Below, piece after piece: positions 9,226 through 17,468 of a stretch of DNA of 27,101 bases (position 1 is the first letter of the stretch; each line of letters starts with the position of its first letter). A model generated the notes under the pieces. That model ran no database searches. It saw only the letters and a program-made list of their open reading frames with translations, and was not told the origin of the DNA. A program made the translations under genes and the position numbers. The DNA is from Elusimicrobiota bacterium (lineage in GTDB: Bacteria; Elusimicrobiota; UBA5214; JBBAAG01). The DNA lies in assembly GCA_041658405.1 (NCBI GenBank), contig JBBAAG010000039.1, positions 1-27,101 of the forward strand. Reading direction: 5' to 3'.

Positions 9226-9256
9226 TAAATACTCACCTCCTCCAAGTTATAGACAT

Positions 9257-9273
9257 CTGCTGGCATCCAGCAG
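9257..9273 (-). promoter_or_regulatory. Stem-loop at the predicted 5' end of the pilin mRNA
   Basis: A perfect 7-bp inverted repeat, CTGCTGG / CCAGCAG with a three-base loop, begins one or two bases downstream of the transcription start predicted from the 9282-9310 promoter. By analogy with 5' stem-loops of stable mRNAs such as ompA, it could protect the transcript from decay; that role is inferred. Confidence 0.55.
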
Positions 9274-9281
9274 TCATAAAT

Positions 9282-9310
9282 ACTTTAGCACAAAATGACT
9301 GTATTGTCAA
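9282..9310 (-). promoter_or_regulatory. Strong sigma-70-type promoter of the major pilin gene
   Basis: On the minus strand a perfect TTGACA (9305-9310) is separated by 17 bases from TAAAGT (9282-9287). The predicted start is near 9274-9275, giving a leader of about 50 bases that holds the stem-loop and the AGGAGG site. It lies just past the pilC stop codon. Confidence 0.75.
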
Positions 9311-9325
9311 CTAAAAAATAAATAT

Positions 9326-10555
9326 TTATTCAGCACTGCTAACAATACTGCTCATGGATAACATCGGCATCAGCATTGCCACAACTATAGCACCCAGTGT
9401 TATACCAAGGAAGACCATTATCATAGGTTCCAGCATTCCCATCATAGCACTGACGGCAACATCCACTTCCTGATCATAAAAGTCCGCAATCTTGTTTAAC
9501 ATAGTATCCAGGTTACCTGTTTCTTCCCCTACAGAAATCATCTGGATAACCATAGGCGGAAATATACCGGATGCCTTGAGAGGGTCAGCTATTTTAGTCC
9601 CTTCACGCACAGAATCACGGATTTTTAGTACAGCATTCTCAATAATTTTATTTCCGGCAGTATTAGCCACGGTTTCCATTGCCTGCATAATAGGTACGCC
9701 TGATTTTAACAAAGTACCCATTGTACGGCAAAACTTTGCAATCGCAGTTTTTCTCTGGACATCACCGATTACCGGCATCTTTAATAATATATCATCAATA
9801 ACCAAAGTTCCCTGAGGCGTTTTGTACCAATTCTGCAGCCCAATAACTATCGCTGCAGGTACACCTATTATTACCAACACATTTTTTTGCATAAAATCAG
9901 ATGTTGCCAACAGAAAACTGGTCATAAAAGGCAATTCCGCGCCAAAACTGTCAAATATACCTTTGAATGTAGGCATAACTCCTACCATAAGAAAAATAAC
10001 AATAACAAACGCAATCACAACGATAACGGCTGGATACGTCATCGCGCCTTTAATTCTTCCACTCAACGCTTCCGCTGCTTCAAGATAGGCAGACAACCTG
10101 TCCAGTATAGCATCTAGTACACCGCCAATCTCCCCAGCATTAATCATTGATACATACAAATTTGTGAATGTTTCCGGATGCCGTCTCATTGCTTCAGAAA
10201 TAGAAATCCCGCTCTCAATATCATCCCTTACCGTACAAATAACTTTCCTAAAAGTAGCGTTTTCTAATTGTTCACCCAAAATTGTCAACCCTTGAACTAA
10301 CGGCACCCCTGCGGATACCATAGTTGACAATTGCCGTGAAAACAATACCATGTCTTTAGTAGTAACTTTCTCACGGAAAGGATTATTTTTTTGTATAAAC
10401 GTTGCAATAGCATTTTCTTCAATCTGCTTAATTTCTGTGACAATAAGTTTTTGTTTTTTAAGGTTCTCTACGGCAATACGCTGTTCCGCAGCTTCGATAA
10501 CACTTGTTACAATATTACCATTAACCGCCCGTGCTTTATAATTAAATTTCGGCAT
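9326..10555 (-). CDS. pilC: Type IV pilus inner-membrane platform protein
   Basis: PilC/GspF-family protein of 409 residues, the usual length. It forms the inner-membrane platform on which the PilB and PilT motors act. The N-terminal stretch (MPKFNYKARAVNGN) is typical of PilC. Two T2SSF repeats follow, each with a hallmark: LSTMVSAGVPLVQGL in the first and MGTLLKSGVPIMQAM in the second. Three strongly hydrophobic segments are visible, around VIVVIAFVIVIFLMVGV, NVLVIIGVPAAIVIGL and IMVFLGITLGAIVVAMLMP. GEIGG and GEETGNLD mark the conserved glutamates of the two repeats. The ATG lies three bases after the pilT stop, so the two genes are translationally close and surely co-transcribed. Confidence 0.96.
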   Translation of the reverse strand: MPKFNYKARAVNGNIVTSVIEAAEQRIAVENLKKQKLIVTEIKQIEENAIATFIQKNNPFREKVTTKDMVLFSRQLSTMVSAGVPLVQGLTILGEQLENATFRKVICTVRDDIESGISISEAMRRHPETFTNLYVSMINAGEIGGVLDAILDRLSAYLEAAEALSGRIKGAMTYPAVIVVIAFVIVIFLMVGVMPTFKGIFDSFGAELPFMTSFLLATSDFMQKNVLVIIGVPAAIVIGLQNWYKTPQGTLVIDDILLKMPVIGDVQRKTAIAKFCRTMGTLLKSGVPIMQAMETVANTAGNKIIENAVLKIRDSVREGTKIADPLKASGIFPPMVIQMISVGEETGNLDTMLNKIADFYDQEVDVAVSAMMGMLEPMIMVFLGITLGAIVVAMLMPMLSMSSIVSSAE

Positions 10556-10558
10556 AAA

Positions 10559-11647
10559 TTACCTCGACCCTGTGGTAGCGTTACTACGTTCACACAAACG
10601 TTTAAGATCTTCCTGGTCAGGACTATGCGCCAATGCTTCCTGATACGACAACTTTTTATTTGTATACAAATCATACAATGACTGGTTCATCGTTTGCATC
10701 CCGAACTTTCCTCCGGTCTGCATTGCTGTACTTATCTGCTCGATCTTTGCTTCACGGATAAGATTCCGTATTGCCGGGGTTACTACCAATATCTCCATCC
10801 CTAAAACTCTTCCCTTCCCCGACACATGAGGAAGCAGTATCTGTGAGACAATACCCATGAGAACAAAAGACAACTGTGCGCGTACCTGGCTTTGCTGATG
10901 CGGCGAAAACACGTCAATCACGCGGTTAATCGACTGTGCAGCATCGTTTGTGTGTAAAGTCGCAAAAACCAGGTGTCCTGTCTCCGCAATAGTTAATGCC
11001 GCTTCTATAGTCTCGAGGTCACGCATTTCACCGATTAATACAATATCAGGATCCTGACGGAGAACGTACTTCAACGCCGTTGGAAATGAGGTCGTATCAG
11101 TCCCTACCTCGCGTTGGGTTACAACACAACTCTTATGCGAATGCAGGTACTCAATAGGATCTTCAATTGTAATAATATGCCCGCGCCGTTTTTGGTTAAG
11201 ATAATCAATCATTGACGCTAAAGTTGTAGACTTCCCTGACCCTGTTGCACCGGTAACTAATACCAATCCTTTTTGCCAACCCATCATCTCAAATATCACG
11301 GGAGGCAAGCCTAGCTCTTCGAACGAATATATTTTTGGAGGAATTGACCGTAACGCAGCACCAACTGTCCCTCTCTGCCGGAAAACGTTCATACGTATAC
11401 GCCCGACACCTTTTATTCCAAACGATAGATCCAGTTCATTATTGCTCTCAAACTTTTCTTTCTGTGAATCAGTAAGCAATGAATATATTAACCTTTGCGA
11501 TACCTCAGGTGTCAGCACTTCAAACTGTGTCGGAACAACTTCTCCGTCAACTCTTAACATTGGGGGTACACCAGGTGCAAGATGCAGATCCGATGCCCGT
11601 TTTTCCATCATCAATTCAAGAAGGTCTCTCATGTTAAGTATTGTCAT
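10559..11647 (-). CDS. pilT: Type IV pilus retraction ATPase
   Basis: This hexameric cytoplasmic ATPase drives pilus disassembly and twitching motility. It is 362 residues long, normal for PilT. The Walker A motif is GATGSGKST (133-141), the Asp box is ITIEDPIEY (about 159-167), Walker B is DIVLIGEMRD (201-210) and the His box is TGHLVFATLHTNDA (about 223-236). The AIRNLIRE signature at 292-299 is diagnostic for PilT and separates it from PilB. A 114-base gap from pilB holds an 11-bp tandem repeat. The ribosome site is modest (AGGGT). With pilC only three bases away, pilT-pilC forms one unit. The presence of a retraction ATPase argues that this is a true type IV pilus and not a type II secretion system. 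Confidence 0.97.
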   Translation of the reverse strand: MTILNMRDLLELMMEKRASDLHLAPGVPPMLRVDGEVVPTQFEVLTPEVSQRLIYSLLTDSQKEKFESNNELDLSFGIKGVGRIRMNVFRQRGTVGAALRSIPPKIYSFEELGLPPVIFEMMGWQKGLVLVTGATGSGKSTTLASMIDYLNQKRRGHIITIEDPIEYLHSHKSCVVTQREVGTDTTSFPTALKYVLRQDPDIVLIGEMRDLETIEAALTIAETGHLVFATLHTNDAAQSINRVIDVFSPHQQSQVRAQLSFVLMGIVSQILLPHVSGKGRVLGMEILVVTPAIRNLIREAKIEQISTAMQTGGKFGMQTMNQSLYDLYTNKKLSYQEALAHSPDQEDLKRLCERSNATTGSR

Positions 11648-11713
11648 AAACTTTTACCCTTTTTATTCCTGATTACTTTCCATCTTCCAACATCTCACTT
11701 ATTTTAATTATAA

Positions 11714-11735
11714 CATTTTATATGCATTTTATATG
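11714..11735. repeat. 11-bp tandem repeat in the pilB-pilT intergenic gap
   Basis: Two perfect copies of CATTTTATATG lie side by side, followed by a partial third (CTTTTAT). The block is in the 114-base gap upstream of pilT. On the minus strand a TATAAT sits just downstream (in GTTATAATT, about 11707-11712), so the repeat may be part of a pilT promoter region, though no good -35 box was found. Confidence 0.7.
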
Positions 11736-11761
11736 CTTTTATAAACCAACAATAATAAACA

Positions 11762-13519
11762 TCATATCGTATCCCCTGCAGTTACCCTTAACATTTCTTC
11801 AATCGTAGTATTTCCCGCCAACACTTTCCGCATAGCAGCATCTCTCAGGCTCATCATCCCCTGTTGCCGCGCAACCTGTCTCAACGTGATAGCTGATGCG
11901 CGTTCCATTATAGAACTCCTAAACGCTTCATTCAATTCCAGCACCTCATGTATCCCCATCCTCCCGCGGTAACCGGTTCCTGAACAACGTTCGCACCCGC
12001 GCCCGCGATGCAGTGTAACATTACTCAACCCGTGTACCTGTTCCGGTTTAACACCCAGAGATGACATAAAATCAAACGGCACTTCATAACTTTCTTTACA
12101 ATCTTTGCAGATAACACGCATCAACCTCTGCGCAACAACCATCGTGATTGTGGAAGCCGTAAGAAAAGGTTCAACTCCCATATTATTCAACCTGGTAATT
12201 GACCCTGGTGCATCGTTTGTATGCAAGGTAGAAAATACTAAATGGCCTGTAAGCGCGGCATTAATCGCAATTTCCGCGGTCTCCTTATCCCTGATTTCTC
12301 CGACCATTATAATATCCGGATCCTGCCTCAAAAATGAACGTAATCCCGCAGAGAAGGTTAGCCCGATATCAGCCTTAACCGATACCTGATTTATCCCTTC
12401 CAACACATATTCAACCGGATCTTCGATTGTAACAATATTTCTATCCGGAAAATTCAGGGTGGATAACGTAGAATATAGAGTAGTAGACTTGCCAGATCCT
12501 GTCGGGCCGGTAATCAATATTATTCCATACGGCAACTCAATATTTTTTTGGTAAATAGCCAAAGTCTCCGGTTCAAAACCCAGTTTTGTAGGATCAACAC
12601 ACAACGAACTTGAGTCAAGTATACGCATAACAATTTTCTCACCGAACGCTGTGGGTAAAATAGAAATCCTGAGGTCAATTTCGCGGTTAAGTGTTTTAAT
12701 CTTCATCCTACCATCCTGAGGCAGCCTGTGTTCCGCGATATCGAGTTGTGTCATAATCTTTATACGCGAGATAATCGCATTTTGAAACTTCTTCGGCGGG
12801 GCAGGCTGTTCATGAAGCACACCGTCAATGCGGTAGCGCACACGTAAACTTTTTTCATAGGGTTCTATATGAATATCACTCGTCCTTGACTTCAACGCGC
12901 CGTTGATCAGAAGATTAACAAACTTAACAGCCGGCGCGTCTTCGCCAGTTGCTTCTAATGAGATAATATCTTTCCCGGAATCAGCTTCCTGCACAACCTC
13001 GAGGTCACTTGTTCCACCGGTGTCTTCTATGTTTTTAATAATCTCTTCAATTGACCCTTTTGGCCCATAAAACTTTTCAATCGCATCCTTAATTTCCTGT
13101 TCTGACGAGATAACAATATTGATTTCACAACCTGTCATGAGTTTGAGGTCATCCACAGCAAATACATTTAACGGATTAGCCATGGCTATTGTTAAAGTAT
13201 TATCTTCTTTGTTTATGGGAATCAGCACCTGATGCCTTGCCGCGCTTTCCGGTACTGTTTTCACCACTGTTTCGTCAATTTCACCGTATTCCATTAAAGA
13301 AATGTATGGTACACCGCATTGTCTCCCTAAGAACGCGATAAGCACAGTTTCATCAATAGCACTCATCTGCAGAAGAATCTGCCCGAGCCGGCCATTAGTT
13401 TTAGTTTGTATTTCCAACGCCTCGCGCAACTGTTCCGCGGTGATAAGTCCGGCTTCAACAAGCATATCACCGAGCTTACGTTTCTCCAGTGCTGAAAATA
13501 AAGAACTTGATGCTACCAT
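11762..13519 (-). CDS. pilB: Type IV pilus extension ATPase with MshEN-type N-terminal domain
   Basis: This assembly motor of 585 residues powers pilin polymerisation. The N-terminus has two 24-residue motifs, K15-Q38 (KLG-x-x-LVE-x-GLI, L-x3-L-x2-Q) and R44-Q67 (RLG-x-x-LL, L-x3-L-x2-Q), separated by exactly five residues. This is the layout of the cyclic-di-GMP-binding MshEN domain. The ATPase core has Walker A GPTGSGKST (338-346), Asp box VTIEDPVEY (363-371), Walker B PDIIMVGEIRD (401-411) and His box TGHLVFSTLHTNDA (424-437). A zinc tetracysteine (C471-x2-C474, C509-x2-C512) is typical of PilB/GspE and absent from PilT. It begins seven bases after coaD and is probably transcribed with it from the promoter at 14069-14098. 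Confidence 0.97.
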   Translation of the reverse strand: MVASSSLFSALEKRKLGDMLVEAGLITAEQLREALEIQTKTNGRLGQILLQMSAIDETVLIAFLGRQCGVPYISLMEYGEIDETVVKTVPESAARHQVLIPINKEDNTLTIAMANPLNVFAVDDLKLMTGCEINIVISSEQEIKDAIEKFYGPKGSIEEIIKNIEDTGGTSDLEVVQEADSGKDIISLEATGEDAPAVKFVNLLINGALKSRTSDIHIEPYEKSLRVRYRIDGVLHEQPAPPKKFQNAIISRIKIMTQLDIAEHRLPQDGRMKIKTLNREIDLRISILPTAFGEKIVMRILDSSSLCVDPTKLGFEPETLAIYQKNIELPYGIILITGPTGSGKSTTLYSTLSTLNFPDRNIVTIEDPVEYVLEGINQVSVKADIGLTFSAGLRSFLRQDPDIIMVGEIRDKETAEIAINAALTGHLVFSTLHTNDAPGSITRLNNMGVEPFLTASTITMVVAQRLMRVICKDCKESYEVPFDFMSSLGVKPEQVHGLSNVTLHRGRGCERCSGTGYRGRMGIHEVLELNEAFRSSIMERASAITLRQVARQQGMMSLRDAAMRKVLAGNTTIEEMLRVTAGDTI

Positions 13520-13526
13520 TAAAAAT

Positions 13527-14018
13527 TTATCCGTTCTTATACTTTTTTTTGATTAACGCATACGCGCTTGCCGGAATTAATCCCTTAGGTTCACCCCCAA
13601 GACGTATAATTTCTTTTACTATACTTGAAGACAAGTAAGTATACGCTTCAGCAGGCATTAAAAATACAGTCTCAATATCTTTCCATAATTTGCGGTTCAT
13701 CAACGCCATTTGGAACTCAAACTCAAAATCACTGATCGCGCGTAATCCACGGATAATTATCCTTGATTTCTTTAGTTTCATATAATTCACAAGTAATCCG
13801 CTGAAATGTTCAACCTCAACCCCCTGTATCTTTGATACACATCTTTTCATTAATCCAACACGTTCCTCAACGGATAGCACAGGTTTTTTATTGGGATTAT
13901 CAACAATTGCAACAATAACTTTATCAAACATTTTACTTGCACGAAGAATTATATCCAGATGCCCGGCAGTGAGTGGGTCAAAAGATCCCGGGTATACAGC
14001 AACCTTACTTTTTTTCAT
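13527..14018 (-). CDS. coaD: Phosphopantetheine adenylyltransferase
   Basis: This enzyme transfers AMP from ATP to 4'-phosphopantetheine, the penultimate step of coenzyme A synthesis, in the cytoplasm. From the ATG at 14018 the protein is 163 residues, the normal CoaD length, and starts VAVYPGSFDPLTAGHLDII with the T-x-GH nucleotidyl-transferase motif. The conserved IIRGLRAISDFEFE-x-QMA-x-MNR block follows, and YLSSSIVKEI matches the C-terminal ISSTxxR-type motif. An in-frame ATG lies 18 bases upstream (14036), but the strong AAGGAGAAG site at 14022-14030 selects 14018. It is a housekeeping gene placed directly ahead of pilB; that coupling is unusual and probably reflects chance operon formation. 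Confidence 0.96.
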   Translation of the reverse strand: MKKSKVAVYPGSFDPLTAGHLDIILRASKMFDKVIVAIVDNPNKKPVLSVEERVGLMKRCVSKIQGVEVEHFSGLLVNYMKLKKSRIIIRGLRAISDFEFEFQMALMNRKLWKDIETVFLMPAEAYTYLSSSIVKEIIRLGGEPKGLIPASAYALIKKKYKNG

Positions 14019-14068
14019 AAACTTCTCCTTAAACATACCTACTAACCAAAAAAATTAAAGAAGTATTA

Positions 14069-14098
14069 ATTATATAATAACAACTACCCGATAATCAA
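14069..14098 (-). promoter_or_regulatory. Putative promoter for coaD-pilB
   Basis: On the minus strand TTGATT (14093-14098) is followed after 18 bases by a perfect TATAAT (14069-14074). The -35 box lies within the last codons of the TSUP gene. The leader would be about 45 bases and contains the coaD ribosome site. Confidence 0.5.
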
Positions 14099-14809
14099 CT
14101 TTATAGAAGTGATAACTAAAAAGATATATACAAGGTAAGTGAACACTTTTTGAGGTAAGTACTTATTCGCCCACCACCCGGCAATAACCCCCAGCGGTAC
14201 TATAGGGAAAAGAATTAATGACTGCATGAACACCTGCCAGTTAAGGATTCCGGATACAATGTAAGGCGGTACTTTCATAAGATTACCAATCGTAAAATAT
14301 ATTGCGCTTGTTCCGACAAATATTTGTTTATCCATCTTCTGTGCGATAAGATATATCGCAACTATCGGCCCGGCAGCATGCGAAATCGCGGAAGTAAACC
14401 CCGCAATTGTCCCGATAACAAGCCCGTGCCAAAACTTTGGGACATAAACACGTTTTGGGAACCACACCTGCCGTACCACTAGTAATAAAGTGAAAATGAT
14501 AGTAGTTAAACCAATACATTTCTTCAACAATACATCATCCACACCGCGGATAAAAAACATTCCCACAATAATACCGGGTAACGCTCCAACCAGCACCGGA
14601 ATAATAACTTTGGGATTCCATTTTTTCCAATAAAACGCTATTGTCAATAAATCAGCAAATGATAATAACGGTAAGATTATCCCCAACGCCTTTTGTGCCG
14701 GCATTGTTGTTGTGATCAATGGCGTGGTGAGAACACCTAAACCAGTAGCAAAACCGGCTTTTGACAACCCAATGAGAAACACCCCAAGTATAACTAAAAA
14801 GTTAAGCAC
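14084..14809 (-). CDS. TSUP (TauE/SafE) family membrane permease
   Basis: This 241-residue, highly hydrophobic protein has seven or eight predicted membrane helices, as usual for the TSUP/DUF81 family. Family features seen are the N-terminal GLSKAGFATGLGVLTTPL with GxxxGGxG-like spacing and, in the second half, GFTSAISHAAGPIVAIYLI, the repeat of the same motif. Members carry sulfite, sulfonates, sulfoacetate or other organic anions across the inner membrane; the substrate here cannot be inferred. The start codon is GTG at 14809, preceded by an AAGGA site. It lies between a small lipoprotein gene with its own terminator and coaD, so it may need its own promoter in the 14810-14875 region, where I see no clear one. 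Confidence 0.88.
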   Translation of the reverse strand: MLNFLVILGVFLIGLSKAGFATGLGVLTTPLITTTMPAQKALGIILPLLSFADLLTIAFYWKKWNPKVIIPVLVGALPGIIVGMFFIRGVDDVLLKKCIGLTTIIFTLLLVVRQVWFPKRVYVPKFWHGLVIGTIAGFTSAISHAAGPIVAIYLIAQKMDKQIFVGTSAIYFTIGNLMKVPPYIVSGILNWQVFMQSLILFPIVPLGVIAGWWANKYLPQKVFTYLVYIFLVITSIKLIIG

Positions 14810-14875
14810 AAGAAATCCTTACTAAAAACATTCTACATACTTTCATTATTTGTAATTATATATAAATTTGTTATT

Positions 14876-14926
14876 GAAGAAACAGAAATCCGTCCTCCAT
14901 ACTATAAGATGACGGACGGATCTCTG
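14876..14926 (-). terminator. Terminator after the small lipoprotein gene
   Basis: A 13-bp stem (arms 14914-14926 and 14883-14895, one G-U pair) with core ATCCGTCC / GGACGGAT encloses an 18-base loop and is followed on the minus strand by TTTCTTC. It lies about 28 bases after the lipoprotein stop codon. The loop is longer and the T-run weaker than in the pilin terminator. Confidence 0.65.
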
Positions 14927-14954
14927 CTAAAAAATATGGTTTAAACACCCAATT

Positions 14955-15122
14955 TTATTTTTTCTCAGCAACAGGCGCAACGGCCGGTGCCGTCGCTGTT
15001 GTTGTACTGGCTGCTGGAGTAACTGCGTCAGTGACTACTGGCGCAGGTGCTTCCTGAGGTTTACTACACCCATACATCCCTGCGAATAATGCAAGTACTG
15101 CGATCAATGCAATTTTTTTCAT
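14955..15122 (-). CDS. Small putative lipoprotein, Pro/Ala/Thr-rich
   Basis: This 55-residue protein has a classic lipoprotein signal: two lysines, a hydrophobic core (IALIAVLALFAG) and a cysteine at position 19 (MYGC). The lipobox is imperfect because position -3 is Met. The mature part is only 37 residues, low in complexity (repeated A, P, T, V), charged at the end (EKK), and contains no domain I recognise. Such tails act as flexible tethers or as small periplasmic spacers. A GTG at 15137 would add five residues but overlaps the AAGGAGG ribosome site (15137-15143), so the ATG at 15122 is preferred. A terminator follows, and a candidate promoter precedes, so it is likely a single-gene transcript. 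The function is unknown. Confidence 0.75.
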   Translation of the reverse strand: MKKIALIAVLALFAGMYGCSKPQEAPAPVVTDAVTPAASTTTATAPAVAPVAEKK

Positions 15123-15146
15123 AACTATGTTAAACACCTCCTTCCT

Positions 15147-15176
15147 AATTCTTATATTTTACTGTTGTGTTGTTTC
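15147..15176 (-). promoter_or_regulatory. Weak candidate promoter for the small lipoprotein gene
   Basis: On the minus strand TTGTGA is followed after 18 bases by TATAAG, a short distance upstream of the AAGGAGG site. The surrounding 15180-15282 stretch is very AT-rich and offers other possible boxes, so this assignment is tentative. Coordinates are approximate. Confidence 0.3.
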
Positions 15177-15282
15177 ACAACTATATTATTATTTGTTACT
15201 TCAAAACAACCTTGATTTAACAATTAATATACCATATTTTGTTGAGTTCGTAACAAAATAGTATGTATTAGATATTCTTCAC

Positions 15283-17394
15283 TTATCCCACTTTCACCAG
15301 TGCCGCACGTTTTTTTCCGTATCGTTCATATACAACTTGCCGCAGAATAGCAAAACCTTCATCTTTCAGTTCAGGATCAACGTTAACAACTTCTACTGCA
15401 GCGATGCGGGATAGTTTAAGAATGTCCTGGTCAGCTATAATATCGCCAATACGGAACATTGCTTCACCATGTTGTGAAGTCCCCAAAAACTCACCGGGCC
15501 CGCGGAGGACAAGATCTTCTTCTGCTATACGAAAACCATCATTAGTTTCCGTCATCACCTGTAACCTACGCTGCGCAAGTTCATTCCCCGGCTGGCCAAC
15601 AAGTATGCAATACGACTGTTTATCCCCGCGGCCTACACGCCCGCGTAACTGATGTAACGTCGCAAGCCCGTAACGGTCCGCATGCTCAACTACCATTACT
15701 GTTGCATTTTTAACATCAATCCCAACTTCAATAACTGTTGTCGCAACAAGGACATCTATTTCACCGTCACGAAACTTGTTCATTACACGATCCTTCTCCC
15801 GGCCGGATAATTGTCCGTGTATAACACCTACCCTGTAATTTTTGAAAACCGTTGAACTTAACCGTTCAGTTTCTTCAACTGCAGCTTTTAACGCTATCTT
15901 ATCCGACTCCTCTACCAGCGGATATACAATATACGCTTGTGCACCGCGGCTTATCTCGCCCTTCACAAAATCATACGCATCATTCTCCGGTAAATGCATC
16001 GTCACAATCGGCACCCGCCCGGCGGGTAATTCATCAATCACTGTTACATCAAGATCACCGTATAATGTCAATGCCAGTGTCCTGGGTATCGGTGTTGCGG
16101 TTAATACCAGTACATCAACATCCTTACCCTTTGCCCTGAGTTTAGCGCGCTGTATAACCCCGAACCTGTGTTGTTCATCTATCACAACAAAACGAAGATT
16201 AGCGAACTCAACATTACCTTCCACCAATGCATGCGTACCTATAACAAATGCCAGTTCTCCGGTTTTTAATTTACTTAAAACTTTCTCTTTCTCAGATTTT
16301 AGTATTTTGCTGGTTAATAACCCAAACTTCACCTCAGGTACGGGGCTAAGGAATTCTTTGAAAGTTGAATAATGCTGTTCCGCCAAGATCTCTGTTGGAG
16401 CCATAAACGCAGCCTGGTACCCGTTCTCCGCAGCAAGTAACATAGCCGATAGCGCTACTACCGTTTTCCCGGACCCCACATCCCCCTGAATTAACCTATT
16501 CATCGGATACTGTGATTGAATATCAGAAAATATTTGGTTAATCACTCTTACCTGCGCAGCGGTAAACTCAAACTTTAACCCTTGCTTAAACGGTGTAAGG
16601 TACTTGCGGGTAATTACATACTTCTGTGGTTTAACAGTCTTCTTAATTTTTTGGCGTTCAAGTTCTAATGCCAGCTGGTACCCAAAATATTCTTCAAATA
16701 CCAATGTGCGATACGCTTTATCCCTGATTTCCTGGTTTACAGGGAAATGAATATTTTTTATTGCTACTCCGCGGTTTAGCAACCCGTACTTTTCACGGAA
16801 TGATAACGGTAACAGTTCAGGGATTTCCCCTGCGTATTTCATAACTACGCTACACACCGTTTCACGGAGGAAGCGTTCAGTCAACCCTTCGGTTAAATTA
16901 TAAACCGGTACAAGATTACCGAGATGTAATGACATAGAGATATCCTCAACCCCGGCTTCGTACTCCTCCGCATAAATTTCTTTTACCAACTGCAGGGTAC
17001 GCTGTACTGTCCCATACACAAAAACTTTTTTCCCGACAACAATATCTTCAGTCTGCCTGGCAAACGCGTTATACCTCCCGTGTACATACTTAAACCACAC
17101 AGCCTCCGCTAGGCCACTCCCGTCGTCAACCATGATTTTGTATAACTGCATCCTGCTATGTGTACGAATAAGTTTTTTTGATTTCACCACTCCGCATAGG
17201 GTTACCTTAACCCCTTCCTGATTTATATTGGATATAGAGGTAACAGTTCCGCGGGACTCCCATCTACACGGATAATAATGCAGCAGGTCAGAGATGGTAT
17301 GTATACCAAGCCTGGCAAATTTCTCCGCACGCCTCGGGCCTATACCTTTAAGATATTTAACTTCTTTATTAAGGTCAGGATTTTGTACTTGCAT
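15283..17394 (-). CDS. recG: ATP-dependent DNA helicase RecG
   Basis: RecG is a double-strand DNA translocase that reverses stalled forks and processes branched recombination intermediates. The protein is 703 residues, normal for the family. It opens with a helix-hairpin-helix-like YLKGIGPRRAEKFARLGI (14-31), then the wedge/OB-fold domain (about 60-150). The helicase core has Walker A GDVGSGKT (304-311), DEQH (406-409) and TATPIPRT (432-439). In the second lobe are VIEVGIDV and the QLRGRVGRG arginine-finger motif. The C-terminal LVLRGPGEFLGTSQHG block is a RecG/TRG hallmark. The start ATG at 17394 has only a weak GAGA site. It diverges from rpmB, with 74 bases between the start codons. Confidence 0.97.
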   Translation of the reverse strand: MQVQNPDLNKEVKYLKGIGPRRAEKFARLGIHTISDLLHYYPCRWESRGTVTSISNINQEGVKVTLCGVVKSKKLIRTHSRMQLYKIMVDDGSGLAEAVWFKYVHGRYNAFARQTEDIVVGKKVFVYGTVQRTLQLVKEIYAEEYEAGVEDISMSLHLGNLVPVYNLTEGLTERFLRETVCSVVMKYAGEIPELLPLSFREKYGLLNRGVAIKNIHFPVNQEIRDKAYRTLVFEEYFGYQLALELERQKIKKTVKPQKYVITRKYLTPFKQGLKFEFTAAQVRVINQIFSDIQSQYPMNRLIQGDVGSGKTVVALSAMLLAAENGYQAAFMAPTEILAEQHYSTFKEFLSPVPEVKFGLLTSKILKSEKEKVLSKLKTGELAFVIGTHALVEGNVEFANLRFVVIDEQHRFGVIQRAKLRAKGKDVDVLVLTATPIPRTLALTLYGDLDVTVIDELPAGRVPIVTMHLPENDAYDFVKGEISRGAQAYIVYPLVEESDKIALKAAVEETERLSSTVFKNYRVGVIHGQLSGREKDRVMNKFRDGEIDVLVATTVIEVGIDVKNATVMVVEHADRYGLATLHQLRGRVGRGDKQSYCILVGQPGNELAQRRLQVMTETNDGFRIAEEDLVLRGPGEFLGTSQHGEAMFRIGDIIADQDILKLSRIAAVEVVNVDPELKDEGFAILRQVVYERYGKKRAALVKVG

Positions 17395-17417
17395 TATTTC
17401 TCAAATTATTGTTTAAT
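17389..17417 (+). promoter_or_regulatory. Putative rpmB promoter
   Basis: On the plus strand TTGCAT (17389-17394) is followed after 17 bases by TTTAAT (17412-17417). The -35 box overlaps the recG start codon on the opposite strand. The leader would be about 45 bases. Confidence 0.4.
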
Positions 17418-17468
17418 AAATGACTTAATTAAAACTAGCATTGATGTGTTAAGGAGGAAGAACAGTAT

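Noticed and set aside
8203..11647. Possible type II secretion system instead of a pilus
   Set aside because: A PilT with the AIRNLIRE signature and no GspD/GspC/GspL-type genes favour a type IV pilus; GspE/F/G similarity is shared by both machines.
15842..16372. 176-codon plus-strand open frame
   Set aside because: It is a shadow inside recG, rich in S and T as expected for an antisense reading, and overlaps essential helicase motifs.
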